A stretch of DNA of 64,000 bases from Bacillota bacterium (GCA_023409265.1 JAEYHZ010000008.1:326219-390218), one strand, 5' to 3'. Shown: positions 1 through 9,851, counted from the stretch's first letter. The notes: generated from the letters alone by a model not told the origin. Made by a program: numbers and translations.

Positions 1-902
1 ATCCTGTCTAGCAAATGAGTAGTTGCCACATTGCGGACAACTCCACCTGTCCACTTTTTGTATTTCAGCAGGTAATAGTACAGCAGCGCCAGAATACTGT
101 TGGGGTGGATGAAATTGCCCTTTTCATCTATAATACCCAGCCTGTCTGCATCACCATCCGTGCCTATACCAAGATCGTAGCCCTTTTCCACCACCATGTC
201 CCTGAGGCGCTGCAAAGTGTGTGAGCTGGGAGAAGGCAACCTTCCGCCAAATAAAGTATCATGTCTGTCGTTTATTATATCTACTTCACATCTGGCAGTA
301 ATCAATATGGTTTGCAGTGAGGTTTTTGATACTCCGAACATCGGATCCAGCAGAATCTTAAGATTTCTGCTCTTTATAGCCTCCATATCAATCATACTTA
401 TTATGGTGTCTATATACTGATTAAACGGATCAATAATTTTAATTTTACCGTTATCACAGCCAGTACAGAAGTCTATACAGGTTATCTTTGTCTTATCAAC
501 TTTTCCGATATGACGCTCTATCTCAACAGTTACATCCTCGGCAGCGTCTCTTCCTCCTCCTGTAAATACCTTTATGCCGTTGTAGTCTGCCGGATTGTGA
601 CTTGCTGTTATAGCAGCACCGTAACAGGTATCCATTTTATTTACCGTAAACATAATCAGTGGAGTAGGTGCTACCTTTTCTATAAAGTACACCTGTATTC
701 CGTTGCCTGCAAGAACTTCAGACATCCATTTTGCAGCCTTGTCTGACAGGAATCTTCTATCATAACCGATAACAAAGCCCTTTTCAGTACAATTCTGTTC
801 CGACATCATATTTGCAACGGCCTGCGATAATATCTGAACGTTCTCCTTAGTAAATTCTTCACCAATGATTGCTCTCCAACCACCTGTCCCAAATTTGATC
901 AT
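1..902 (-). CDS. Phosphohexomutase (phosphoglucomutase/phosphomannomutase family), partial
   Basis: The reverse strand is open from an ATG at 902 to the window edge, giving the first 300 residues; the C-terminus lies outside. The protein opens IKFGTGGWRAIIGEEF, the usual start of this family, and contains TASHNP about 100 residues in, whose serine carries the phosphate during catalysis. Near the edge it reads WTGGVVRNVATTHLLDR, typical of the alpha-D-phosphohexomutase fold. These enzymes interconvert hexose 1- and 6-phosphates in the cytoplasm. It follows the GH94 gene by 193 bases on the same strand. Since that enzyme probably releases GlcNAc-1-phosphate, I infer a GlcNAc-1-P to GlcNAc-6-P mutase role. 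A general glucose/mannose mutase is the alternative. Confidence 0.88.
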   Translation of the reverse strand, partial: MIKFGTGGWRAIIGEEFTKENVQILSQAVANMMSEQNCTEKGFVIGYDRRFLSDKAAKWMSEVLAGNGIQVYFIEKVAPTPLIMFTVNKMDTCYGAAITASHNPADYNGIKVFTGGGRDAAEDVTVEIERHIGKVDKTKITCIDFCTGCDNGKIKIIDPFNQYIDTIISMIDMEAIKSRNLKILLDPMFGVSKTSLQTILITARCEVDIINDRHDTLFGGRLPSPSSHTLQRLRDMVVEKGYDLGIGTDGDADRLGIIDEKGNFIHPNSILALLYYYLLKYKKWTGGVVRNVATTHLLDR

Positions 903-1095
903 ATAAGTCCCATAGCCTTTCTGGCTCACAATAATTTTTTAATCACACCTTACCGTGAGCCGGATGTGGTGTGAACGGAGCCTGCTCAAAACCGAGCTTC
1001 CCATTAATTGAAGTTGTCCTGGCGCATAATCCTCTTAATAAATTTAAAACATCATACACTTACAGTTTTAAGCAGCTCCTACAAGTTCGTTTAAC

Positions 1096-3486
1096 CTACC
1101 CCATCACTACCTCAACCGTATTAACAGATCCTTCAGGCTGCGGCGGTATGGCATCCTTTATTAATTGTCCGTTCAGTGAAATTGATTTTACTCCTTTTTG
1201 TACACCGTCGGGATTCTTTACAGTAATATTGTAAACGGCTCCTCTCCAGCTTCTGGTTGCCTCGAAGCCCTCCCAGCTTTCAGGTATGCATGGATCAATA
1301 AGCATACCCTCGAAAATGAGCCTTATACCCAGCATATATCTGGTTGCAGCAAAGTAGGACCAGCCTGCGCTGCCTGTCAGCCATGGGTGACGAGCCCTTC
1401 CGTGAGCCGTATGGTCTCTTCCCATTATAAACTGGCAGTAGGTATATGGCTCTGCTTCACGGATCTCAATTTTATCATTCTGATTATATGGCAGCAAAGC
1501 GTTATAAAACTTCATGGCCCTGTCTCCTCTGCCCAGCTTGGATTCTGCTACCCAAGCCCAGGGATTGGGATGACTGAATATAGCTCCGTTTTCTTTAATA
1601 CCCTTATATACTCTTGTGATGAATCCAATATCATCATCAGGTTCACTGAAGGATGGACTGTTCAAATGAATACCAAAGTCGGAATACAGGTATTGGTCTA
1701 CAGCATCCATGCATGAGATGGCTCTTTCCCTCTCTGCAACACCTGATACAACTGCCCAGGTGTTGGATTCCAGGTGAACCTTGCCTTCCTTGCTTTCCTT
1801 TGTTCCTATTTTATTACCCTTTGAAGTAATTCCTCTTATATACCACTGACCGTCCCATAGCTCACTTTCACAGGCTGTTTTAACCTTCTCAGCCATGGCT
1901 GTGTACTTCTGAGTATCCTCTTTCTTTCCAAGGTATTCTGTTACTTCAATAAAGGCCTGAAGAGCCCAGTAATGGAGAAAAGATACCATTGCGCTTTCTC
2001 CGCCGCCCAGATTCAGACAGTCATTCCAGTCGGCACGAAGTCCTTTGCAAATGCCGGTTGCTCCAACCTGTTCAGCTGAAAAATCCAGTATACGCTTCAT
2101 GTGTTCATATACGTCAGCCTCTCCGCCATCAGCAAAAGTTACCATTTCACCGAGCAGTGCAATTTCTCCGGTTTCCTTTATGTACTCGCATATTGCCGGA
2201 ACAAGCCACAGAGCATCGTCCGAGCAGGTATCCTTCAGACCGTGAATTACGCTTGCCATATCAGGCTCTGGTACAACAGTCGGGGACTTAACCTTGGGCT
2301 TGTCAGATTTATTTGGATCAAACCAATCAGGTTCGAAAAGGTGCAGACCGTATCCTGCCTTAACCTGACCACGTAATAACTCAATGATTCTCTGACGGCA
2401 TTTTGAAGGGTTGGAATGGGGAATACACATAACATCCTGGGCAGTATCCCTGTATCCCAGTCCGGTTCTGCCTCCAACTTCGATAAACGATGCAAATCTG
2501 GACCATACTACATTGGTTTCTGCCTGATACAGGGTCCAGATATTCAGCATGGTGTTCATACCTTCATTTGGAGTATTGCATTGTAAAATACCAAGCTTTT
2601 TATCCCAGTATTTCTTAAGCTCCAAAAATGCTTCATCAACTTTATTCAAATCCGAATACTTTTCCTTAATGATCCTACCACTCTCACTATTGCCTTCTCC
2701 CAGCATGAAAACAAGCCTTGCTTCTTCCCCCGGCTCTAAAACAATTCGTTTGTGAAGAGAAGCACAGTGGTTTCCTCCAAGTTCTGTGCTGCCTTGACAC
2801 TGTCCGTTTTCTACTGCAACAGGATTGGTTTCGGTTCTATAGGAGCCGAGGAATTTGTCCCTCAGACAATCAAAGCCATCAGGCTCAAAGCTGGAGGTAA
2901 AATATTGATACCCATCCGGATCATAAAACAGGTCATATTCAATTATTCCGTCCCTGTAGCTTGAACCTGAACAGTAGAGGCTCATCTGATGGTTTTGGTT
3001 GTCTATCTCAATTCCATGGAAAGAAAACTCACAATATGAGATAATACTTAGATTTCTCTTCCTGTCGGAAGTATTCTTAATTTTTACATCCCAGAGCTCT
3101 ACGTCATCTTCTACAGGAATAAACAAGGTCTGTTGGGCTTTTATATCACTGTAGGTACTGGTGAATTTTGAATAGGACAGTCCATGTCTGCATTCAAAGT
3201 GTTTCAGTTCTTTTGCAACAGGCTGCCAGGATATTGACCAGTAATCCTTTGTATCATCATCACGGAGATATACATAATGGCCCGGTCTGTCCAAAGGGAC
3301 ACCGTTTGGTCTGAAACGCGTAATCCTATGATGTTGAGCACTTTTATAAAAAAGATAGCCACCGGCATTATGCGATATAACCGCACACATATCCTTAACT
3401 CCAAGGTAGTTTGTCCATGATACCGGAACATCCGGCCTGTCAATTACATATTCTCTGTTTGCATTGTCAAAGTATCCATACCTCAT
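1096..3486 (-). CDS. chbP: GH94 phosphorylase, probably N,N'-diacetylchitobiose phosphorylase
   Basis: This 796-residue protein has the normal length of GH94 phosphorylases. It begins YGYFDNANREYVIDRPDVP, resembling diacetylchitobiose phosphorylase more than cellobiose phosphorylase. An N-terminal beta-sandwich (about 1-270) is followed by an (alpha/alpha)6 barrel. The DWND motif at residues 486-489 sits in RADWNDCLNLGGGES, the segment holding the family's catalytic Asp. The reaction splits a beta-1,4 disaccharide with phosphate, giving a sugar-1-phosphate plus the free sugar, and saves one ATP. The start has GGAGG ten bases upstream. It lies between two sugar permeases and a phosphohexomutase, all on one strand. 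There is no signal peptide, so it is cytoplasmic. Cellobiose specificity cannot be excluded from sequence alone. Confidence 0.88.
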   Translation of the reverse strand: MRYGYFDNANREYVIDRPDVPVSWTNYLGVKDMCAVISHNAGGYLFYKSAQHHRITRFRPNGVPLDRPGHYVYLRDDDTKDYWSISWQPVAKELKHFECRHGLSYSKFTSTYSDIKAQQTLFIPVEDDVELWDVKIKNTSDRKRNLSIISYCEFSFHGIEIDNQNHQMSLYCSGSSYRDGIIEYDLFYDPDGYQYFTSSFEPDGFDCLRDKFLGSYRTETNPVAVENGQCQGSTELGGNHCASLHKRIVLEPGEEARLVFMLGEGNSESGRIIKEKYSDLNKVDEAFLELKKYWDKKLGILQCNTPNEGMNTMLNIWTLYQAETNVVWSRFASFIEVGGRTGLGYRDTAQDVMCIPHSNPSKCRQRIIELLRGQVKAGYGLHLFEPDWFDPNKSDKPKVKSPTVVPEPDMASVIHGLKDTCSDDALWLVPAICEYIKETGEIALLGEMVTFADGGEADVYEHMKRILDFSAEQVGATGICKGLRADWNDCLNLGGGESAMVSFLHYWALQAFIEVTEYLGKKEDTQKYTAMAEKVKTACESELWDGQWYIRGITSKGNKIGTKESKEGKVHLESNTWAVVSGVAERERAISCMDAVDQYLYSDFGIHLNSPSFSEPDDDIGFITRVYKGIKENGAIFSHPNPWAWVAESKLGRGDRAMKFYNALLPYNQNDKIEIREAEPYTYCQFIMGRDHTAHGRARHPWLTGSAGWSYFAATRYMLGIRLIFEGMLIDPCIPESWEGFEATRSWRGAVYNITVKNPDGVQKGVKSISLNGQLIKDAIPPQPEGSVNTVEVVMG

Positions 3487-3523
3487 TTTTTCAATTCCTC
3501 CATATAATTGTAATTTAATGGTA

Positions 3524-4420
3524 TTAACCCTTTACTGCTCCCGTGGTCATACCCTTTATGACATATTCCTGAGATATGAAATAAAGAATCAACACAGGAA
3601 TTACTGTTATAAAAATAGCAGCCATCATGGCACCATAATCGGTACTGTATAGACTTTGAACCTGTGAAATCAAAACTGTAACCGGGTGATTCCTCTTGGT
3701 CAGGTATACCAATGGTGTTAGCAGGTCGTTATATGACCACAGAAACTCCATGATGCCAACAGATACAAAAGCCGGTGTTGTCAAAGGTACAGCTATCCGC
3801 CAATATATCCCCGGAATACTGCAGCCGTCAATCAGGGCTGCTTCCTCAAGTTCCCTGGGTAAGCCTGACATGAAGCTTGTAATTATGAGAATTGCAAAGC
3901 TCATTAAACCGGCTGTCTGGGGTATAATGACAGTAAGATATGAGCCTTGAAACCCCTCTATTACCTCCCCGATATTTTTCATAATAATAAAGTTTGGGAC
4001 TATTACTGCAAATTGCGGTATTAGCATACTTGCAATAAGGTAAACCTTTATATGCTTTGTAAACCGGAATCTGAATCTGGCCAGAACAAATGCTGCCATA
4101 CTTCCCAGAAGCAGCACAAGAAGCATGGTACTTCCCGATATAATAAAACTATTTATAAAGCCGCGGAAAATATTGTTTTCAGAAAATTGTTTGAGAGTTT
4201 CGAAATTCTGAAAAATTGTTCCGTTATCAATATAATTTCTTGGTAAAGAAAAAGCATTGCCTAAAATCTCATCATTATTTTTAAAGGAATTTATCAATAC
4301 CCATACTAACGGTGCAATTGTGGAAATAGCCCATAACAACAAAACAGTATATGTAATTATCTGGGAACAGTTAAATCTGAAAATACCTTTTTCCGGTATT
4401 AATTTGCTGTTCTCATCCAT
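3524..4420 (-). CDS. Sugar ABC transporter permease, MalG type
   Basis: A 298-residue inner-membrane protein with six predicted helices, the first at about residues 21-43. The cytoplasmic EAA loop is visible as EEAALIDGCSIPGIYWRIAVP, the segment that docks on the ATPase in CUT1-family carbohydrate importers. It starts with an ATG after GAGGTGGAG and follows the MalF-type permease gene by 15 bases; the GH94 gene begins 37 bases further on. No ATPase gene is present here, so the transporter probably borrows a shared MsmK/MalK-like ATPase encoded elsewhere, as is common in Firmicutes. The substrate is inferred from the neighbouring phosphorylase. Confidence 0.93.
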   Translation of the reverse strand: MDENSKLIPEKGIFRFNCSQIITYTVLLLWAISTIAPLVWVLINSFKNNDEILGNAFSLPRNYIDNGTIFQNFETLKQFSENNIFRGFINSFIISGSTMLLVLLLGSMAAFVLARFRFRFTKHIKVYLIASMLIPQFAVIVPNFIIMKNIGEVIEGFQGSYLTVIIPQTAGLMSFAILIITSFMSGLPRELEEAALIDGCSIPGIYWRIAVPLTTPAFVSVGIMEFLWSYNDLLTPLVYLTKRNHPVTVLISQVQSLYSTDYGAMMAAIFITVIPVLILYFISQEYVIKGMTTGAVKG

Positions 4421-4435
4421 TAGTGCTCCACCTCT

Positions 4436-5305
4436 TTATTCCAGCCCTTCTTTGCGCTGAGACAATTTATTTGTGATTATATAGATTGACAAACCCAGTG
4501 CAATAATTAAAACAGAAATTGCACTGCTATAGCCCTGATTGTTATAAACAAATGCCTGCTGATATTGATATGTGCTCAATAGCTGGCTTGCATCCATGGG
4601 CCCGCCGTTAGTCATAACGTAAACAATATCGAATACCTTTAAAGAGCCTGCAATAACCAGCCCCGCGGTTGTAACAATAACTTCCTTTATTATAGGAATT
4701 GTTATATACATTGTCTTATTAAATCCCGTAATTCCATCCAATGCTGCCGACTCATAGATATCCCCGGGTACATTTGCTATGGCAGTCAGGAATATTACAA
4801 AATAGAAACCTACATATTGCCAGATGACAGGAATCAATACCAGTAACATTGCTGTGTTTTCAGTAATCCAGTTAACTTTTTCAATTCCAAGTAAAGACAA
4901 TATGTTATTGGCCAGACCATAATCATACTGAAATGCAAGATAAAACATCAGACCAATTGCCGAACCTGAGATAACAACCGGAAAGAAATATACTGTTCTG
5001 AAAAACCTGAAGCCCTTTTTGGTATAGTCCACCAGTACGGCAAGAACCAGAGCAAAACCAACTTCAATAAAAATACATCCGGCCATTAGAATCAAAGTAT
5101 TAATAAGTGACTTTCCAATAATTACATCGGTAAAAAGCCTTTTGAAATTTTCCAGGCCTATATAGCTGAACTTTTGCGACCATTCCGAGTAGTCTGTGAA
5201 ACTGTATTGAATCGTTTTAAACAGCGGATAATACAGGAATATCGTTATAAGCAGTATTGCTGGAGATAGAAACAGGAATATATATCTTTTGCTTTTAAGT
5301 ATCAT
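4436..5305 (-). CDS. Sugar ABC transporter permease, MalF type
   Basis: A 289-residue membrane protein with about six helices, beginning with a short cytoplasmic stretch and a helix at residues 9-29. The EAA motif reads ESAALDGITGFNKTMYITIP at about 190-210. It pairs with the MalG-type permease gene just downstream to form the channel of a CUT1 sugar importer. The start is an ATG with GAGGGGG upstream. It lies 129 bases beyond the binding-protein gene; a stem-loop in that gap may lower permease expression relative to binding protein. Family assignment is secure; the sugar is inferred to be chitobiose or a related oligosaccharide. Confidence 0.93.
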   Translation of the reverse strand: MILKSKRYIFLFLSPAILLITIFLYYPLFKTIQYSFTDYSEWSQKFSYIGLENFKRLFTDVIIGKSLINTLILMAGCIFIEVGFALVLAVLVDYTKKGFRFFRTVYFFPVVISGSAIGLMFYLAFQYDYGLANNILSLLGIEKVNWITENTAMLLVLIPVIWQYVGFYFVIFLTAIANVPGDIYESAALDGITGFNKTMYITIPIIKEVIVTTAGLVIAGSLKVFDIVYVMTNGGPMDASQLLSTYQYQQAFVYNNQGYSSAISVLIIALGLSIYIITNKLSQRKEGLE

Positions 5306-5391
5306 AGCCAGGTACCCCCTCGGAGTCTTTGACTAATTCAGAATAGCTAAGGGGGGCTGACCTTTCTAACTGAGAATTAGTTAAAATGAGA

Positions 5392-5411
5392 CATGGTGGT
5401 TTCCCACCATG
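5392..5411 (-). promoter_or_regulatory. Stem-loop between binding-protein and permease genes
   Basis: Perfect 8-bp stem CATGGTGG / CCACCATG closing a GAAA loop on the transcribed strand. No T-run follows. Its place directly after the binding-protein gene fits an mRNA-stabilising or partial-attenuation hairpin that keeps binding protein in excess over the permeases. Function is inferred from position. Confidence 0.55.
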
Positions 5412-5434
5412 CTTCACTATATATATGAAACAGC

Positions 5435-6724
5435 TTATTTGGCAAGTTTTTGAGCTTCATCCAGCAACTGCTGTGATGTCTTTTTGCCGGTCATGACATA
5501 AGGAAGGTTTTTCCATATATGTGTAAAAGCCTGCTGGTCCATAACATCACCTACCGGTTTAATTATTACTTTGGCCTGAGCCAGCAAATCCATACCTTTC
5601 TTGAATAACGGGGATGTTCCTTCCACCTGACAGCTTATGGCAGGAACTCCACCCACTTTGAAGAACTTTGCCGCCCTGTCGGGAGAAGTCATGTATTTAA
5701 CAAATTTTACTGCCTCTCCATTTGTATCCTTATTCCCCTTTTCAGTTACATACCAGCCTGAGCTGAAAGTGGAAATCATGGAAGTCGGATCGGCCTTCCC
5801 GCCTGGCAGCAGGTTCCAGGTCATAACATCCGTTTTTCTGCCCTCCAGCTTTGGAATTGACCATGATCCCGATATAAACATTGCAGCCCTCTTATCCTTC
5901 ATCAGTTGCTCACAGGCAGTTTGTTTTATAGTAAATGCATCCTTTGTAAATGCGTTTCTGTCATACAGTTCCTTTATTCTGTCCAGTGCAGGGGCCCAGG
6001 ATGCATCAAAGGTTCTGTCGTGCCCCTCCTTTCCACCCATTGATAGAATTGCCAGCTCGATTATATAATGGGGCTCCTGTGAAAAGGAACATGCTATTGG
6101 TGTAATTCCCAGCTTATTGAAAGCATCCACAGCTGCCAGCATTTCATTCCAATCAGTGGGAACCTTTATGTTGTTTTCCTCAAAAAGATCCCTGTTGTAA
6201 TACATTACCTCAAAAGAGCCCAGATACGGAAGGGCATATTGCTTACCCCGGTACTTTACAGCCTCCAGTGCTAAAGAAGATATGTTTTTACTCCATTCAG
6301 TATCATTTGCCATTTCTTCTTCCCAGGTCATCAGTTTGCCCGAGGTAATAAGAGGCTTGCCTATTTCACCTGTAAAACCATAAGTAACGGCAGGTTCATT
6401 TCCGGATGCAAAATCTGTATTGATCTTTGTCTTAAATGCGTCTGAAGCTGCCGGAGTAGAATCATCTATTATTTCAACATTTGGGTTTGCTGCAATATAA
6501 TCTTTTATTCCTTCCTGCCATGAGGCCGTCCAGGCATCTCCACCTGTAAAGAAAGAGGATGCCCTGAATTTAACCCTTTTTGCCGGGTTAGCATTTTCAC
6601 TTGTTTTTAACGGAGATGTCGATGTTGAAGTTTTTGCCTGCTCCTCTGTGCTGCATGATGCAACCAGCGAAACTGAAACCGTTACAGCTACCAAAACGGC
6701 AGTTGCTTTCAAACTCTTCTTCAT
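5435..6724 (-). CDS. Extracellular sugar-binding lipoprotein of ABC transporter
   Basis: A 429-residue protein starting with a lysine-containing lipoprotein signal peptide and the lipobox LVASC, with the cysteine at about residue 24. A Ser/Thr-rich linker follows, then a family 1 solute-binding fold; the LPYLGSFEVMYYNRDLFEENN type of segment is characteristic of sugar-binding proteins. It would sit lipid-anchored outside the membrane, capture oligosaccharide and pass it to the two permeases encoded next. The start has AAAGGAGG about eight bases upstream. It is the first gene of the transporter operon, divergent from the sensor kinase. Substrate is inferred as chitobiose from the GH94 enzyme. 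Confidence 0.94.
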   Translation of the reverse strand: MKKSLKATAVLVAVTVSVSLVASCSTEEQAKTSTSTSPLKTSENANPAKRVKFRASSFFTGGDAWTASWQEGIKDYIAANPNVEIIDDSTPAASDAFKTKINTDFASGNEPAVTYGFTGEIGKPLITSGKLMTWEEEMANDTEWSKNISSLALEAVKYRGKQYALPYLGSFEVMYYNRDLFEENNIKVPTDWNEMLAAVDAFNKLGITPIACSFSQEPHYIIELAILSMGGKEGHDRTFDASWAPALDRIKELYDRNAFTKDAFTIKQTACEQLMKDKRAAMFISGSWSIPKLEGRKTDVMTWNLLPGGKADPTSMISTFSSGWYVTEKGNKDTNGEAVKFVKYMTSPDRAAKFFKVGGVPAISCQVEGTSPLFKKGMDLLAQAKVIIKPVGDVMDQQAFTHIWKNLPYVMTGKKTSQQLLDEAQKLAK

Positions 6725-6856
6725 TAATGAATCCTCCTTAAAAAGCAGATATCCTTTTAACCTTCATATGCCGTTTGTACATGGCCAATTTCATCGCCCT
6801 TATGAATGGTCTATGGGGTATATGGGGTTAATTTTCTATACAGATATCCTACTTGT

Positions 6857-6923
6857 ATTATATTTTTAATGCCATTACTTTTAAATGAGATAATCTTGGT
6901 ATTAATTGTCCTATTTTGGTATT
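6857..6923 (-). promoter_or_regulatory. Transporter operon promoter with paired direct repeats
   Basis: On the minus strand a TATAAT -10 box lies at 6857-6862, with no good -35, as expected for an activated promoter. Behind it, the sequence TTGGTATT (plus strand) occurs at 6896 and again at 6916, 20 bases apart, about two helical turns on one face. AraC-family regulators bind such direct repeats, so the YesN-like regulator encoded nearby is the likely ligand. The rest of the 407-base gap (6725-7131) holds a leader of roughly 125 bases and an imperfect palindrome with arms TCCACT/AGTGGA at 7058-7081 before the kinase gene. Confidence 0.45.
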
Positions 6924-7131
6924 GTTTCTTTGCTTAAAGGAATTTAACATATAAATGTATAATTACTTATATCATACTGTAAACCAAAGCGGTATAAAAG
7001 TTACCTCCGGCAGCCATGCACCTATAGATGTTCGGGATATCTATTGCCATGTTATACTCCACTAACGAATGGTTAAGTGGAAGTTATTATTTAATTGCTC
7101 CTAAACTACCAACGAAAGTAAAAGGTGTTTT

Positions 7132-8916
7132 ATGCTTAAATCTTTTGTAAAGAACCTGTCAAACAAGTTAACTATAAAAGCGAAGCTAATAATAATCTGT
7201 ATTATATTTCTATGCTATCCTACTATAATAATAGGCTATTTCGGGTACCAAAACGTATCGGAAATTCTTAAGGAAAAGTCCTTTAATTATTCCAGATCAA
7301 CCATTGACGAGTTATCAGTCATTTTCAGTGAGCGTCTGGAAACTTTGAGAGCATTCTCCTTTCAGATATTGTATGACAATACCATTTATGAAGCAAGCAC
7401 TACAATTGAGTTGGGACAAAATGACTATATTTGGGAAAATAACTTCTCACGGTATTTAACTGCCAATTTATACTCAAAATATGAGTTTTCAGAACTATCT
7501 ATTTTTTTCACCTCCAGCAAAACTCTTTATCAGGTAAATCGTTCAAATGCCGGTAATACATCACTTACACTAATCAGTACCCAACTGTATAAACAGGCAA
7601 AAGCCGGAAAAGGCTCACCGGTGTGGGTTGTTGTTCAAAAGTACAGTGGGGCAAAGGATATCTACCTTACAAAATTGGTTCTTTCTCCAACCGGAGGTAA
7701 TAATGAGTTAGCCCTGATAGTTTTTAAAATTGATCAGGCTGAGCTTTTCAAAACCCTTAAAAGCTTTGAATATACTCTCAAACATGATCTCAGTGTCATA
7801 AGTCCGAATAATGTTGAACTATACAGCTTCAATACCGGCGATCAGAGGATAGATCCGACAAAACTACCCCTGAAGGGTGATGCAGCTGAAGTATCAGAGG
7901 CCAGGATAGGCGGTGACACAATATACTACATCTGTAAAACCATGGAACCCTCTAATTGGAAGCTGGTTATAAAAATTTCCTCCAATAGCCTGTTAAAGGA
8001 CGTTAGGAGCGAGGCAAGCATTGCCATAATTTTATGTCTTATCGGATTACCAATCATTCTGATGCTCATTAACTTTCTGTATATTGACCTTATCCGCCCT
8101 TTAAATCTTCTTATAAAGAAGATGTTAATGATTGAAAAAGGAACAATGGGTGTTACAATAGATATAAAGAGATCCGATGAGATGGGATATGTTATCAGGA
8201 CCTTCAATAATATGTCACAGCAGATAAATGCACTGATCAACAACGTTCTGAAAGTGCAGCTCGCTGTGAAGGATTCAGAAATAAAGGCATTACAGGCCCA
8301 GATCAATCCGCACTTTTTATACAATACACTTGAAACAATTAACTGGAAGGCTAAAATAAACGGAGTTGAAGAAATCAGTGAAATGGTTGGCGCTCTTTCC
8401 AGCATAATTGATGCAAACCTAAACAGAAGAGGAGAAAACACTATCCTTCTTAAGAAGGAAATAGAATATATCAGAAATTACAATCTCATAATATCAAAGA
8501 GGTTTGGAACCAAAATTTCTTTCGTTATGAATATTTCCGAGGATAGCTTAAACTGTAAAATACCCAAGCTTATTATCCAGCCCCTGATTGAAAACTCAGT
8601 TTACCATGGCCTTGAAATGAAAAAAGGCGGAGGTACAATTGAACTAAACGTATATAAAGACAATAGTATTCTTCATATAAATGTCAGTGACGATGGGTTG
8701 GGAATAGATCAGAAAACAATGGCAATGTTGAATAAAAAAATGGAAGAAGATATTTTTAACAATATTGATGACCCCATGTGTGATAATTCAAAAATAGGAG
8801 TAATTAATGTTCATAAGAGGTTAAGGCTTCTGTACGGAGATGAATACGGACTTACCATACAAAGTGAGTTAAGACAGGGAACGACGATTTTAATCAGAAT
8901 TCCTGTTAATGAGTAA
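7132..8916 (+). CDS. YesM-like sensor histidine kinase
   Basis: A 594-residue membrane kinase. A first helix at about 17-37 and a second at about 298-318 bracket a 260-residue extracellular sensor region. A HAMP domain follows (about 320-370), then the His_kinase segment with QINPHFLYNTLE, whose phospho-accepting histidine is residue 394. An HATPase domain fills the C-terminus, with the N-box around IENSVYHG and a G-box DDGLGID. It would detect extracellular sugar or loaded binding protein and phosphorylate the response regulator encoded 51 bases downstream. The start has AAAGGTG upstream. The divergent placement against the transporter operon is typical of YesMN systems controlling oligosaccharide uptake. 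Confidence 0.95.
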   Translation: MLKSFVKNLSNKLTIKAKLIIICIIFLCYPTIIIGYFGYQNVSEILKEKSFNYSRSTIDELSVIFSERLETLRAFSFQILYDNTIYEASTTIELGQNDYIWENNFSRYLTANLYSKYEFSELSIFFTSSKTLYQVNRSNAGNTSLTLISTQLYKQAKAGKGSPVWVVVQKYSGAKDIYLTKLVLSPTGGNNELALIVFKIDQAELFKTLKSFEYTLKHDLSVISPNNVELYSFNTGDQRIDPTKLPLKGDAAEVSEARIGGDTIYYICKTMEPSNWKLVIKISSNSLLKDVRSEASIAIILCLIGLPIILMLINFLYIDLIRPLNLLIKKMLMIEKGTMGVTIDIKRSDEMGYVIRTFNNMSQQINALINNVLKVQLAVKDSEIKALQAQINPHFLYNTLETINWKAKINGVEEISEMVGALSSIIDANLNRRGENTILLKKEIEYIRNYNLIISKRFGTKISFVMNISEDSLNCKIPKLIIQPLIENSVYHGLEMKKGGGTIELNVYKDNSILHINVSDDGLGIDQKTMAMLNKKMEEDIFNNIDDPMCDNSKIGVINVHKRLRLLYGDEYGLTIQSELRQGTTILIRIPVNE

Positions 8917-8967
8917 CAGTTATCAGAATATATACTTGCTCAGAATACATCAAGTGGAGGTCAGAAT

Positions 8968-9780
8968 ATGTACAAGGTAATGATAATCGACGATGAAGAA
9001 ACTATCAGGCAAGGCTTGCGCTCTGTTATAAACTGGGAAGAACATAGTTGCAGCATAATCGGGGAGGCAGAAGACGGTGACGAAGGAGTACAGCTTATCA
9101 CAGAACTCAAGCCCGATATCATTTTTACAGATGTGAGAATGCCTGGTTTGAACGGTCTTGAAATGATTGCAAAAATCAAGGAACTTAATCATCAGTGTAT
9201 CATAATTATTATGACGGGATTCAGAGAATTTGAGTATGCCCAGCAGGCGGTGCGTCTAGGGGCCTTCAGGCTACTGCTGAAGCCCACCAATACCGAGGAG
9301 CTTCTCCAGGCTATTGATGATGGGGTTGCAGAACTTAAGAAGCAGGTATCCAGCCAGAATGAACTATCCAACCTCCGGACAAAGCTAAAGGAGCTTTATG
9401 GCATAACCCAGACTGTAAAGGAAGCTCCCGCAGCAGAAGCAAACGAAACAGCCTCAAATTCAAAGTATCTTGTTGCAAAGGCCATTGAAATATTAAAAAC
9501 AAATTATTTTAAGGATCTGGACTTAAAGGCTGTTTCAGACCAGCTGTATATCAGTACCTGGCACTTAAGCAAACTTCTGAAAAAGGAAACAGGAAGCAAT
9601 TTTATAGATATACTGAATGAAATAAGGATTGACGAGTCAAAAAAGCTGCTTCTGTCCCCAAAGTTGAAGATCTACGAAATTGCAGAGAAAGTTGGGTATG
9701 TTGACGTACCTTATTTTACAAAACTATTTAAAAAGCATACCGGACAAACACCAATGGAATATAAAAACAATAAAAAATAA
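8968..9780 (+). CDS. YesN-like response regulator with AraC DNA-binding domain
   Basis: A 270-residue protein. The receiver domain (about 1-120) shows the acidic pair DDEE at the start, the phospho-acceptor D55 in FTDVRMPG and a conserved lysine in LLLKPT. A linker leads to a C-terminal AraC-type double helix-turn-helix (about 165-265), ending in the standard VGYVDVPYFTKLFKKHTGQTPMEY signature region. It starts 51 bases after the kinase gene with GGAGG upstream, so the two form an operon. It most likely activates the divergent sugar transporter/GH94 operon; the paired repeats at 6896 and 6916 are candidate binding sites. Confidence 0.95.
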   Translation: MYKVMIIDDEETIRQGLRSVINWEEHSCSIIGEAEDGDEGVQLITELKPDIIFTDVRMPGLNGLEMIAKIKELNHQCIIIIMTGFREFEYAQQAVRLGAFRLLLKPTNTEELLQAIDDGVAELKKQVSSQNELSNLRTKLKELYGITQTVKEAPAAEANETASNSKYLVAKAIEILKTNYFKDLDLKAVSDQLYISTWHLSKLLKKETGSNFIDILNEIRIDESKKLLLSPKLKIYEIAEKVGYVDVPYFTKLFKKHTGQTPMEYKNNKK

Positions 9781-9851
9781 TGTAAGTATTTACAGTTCCC
9801 AACTCATTGAATATCCTATACCTTTTAAGATATTATATTATTAAGATTTAT

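Noticed and set aside
7926..8441. 171-codon minus-strand frame inside the histidine kinase
   Set aside because: Antisense shadow of a well-supported kinase gene.
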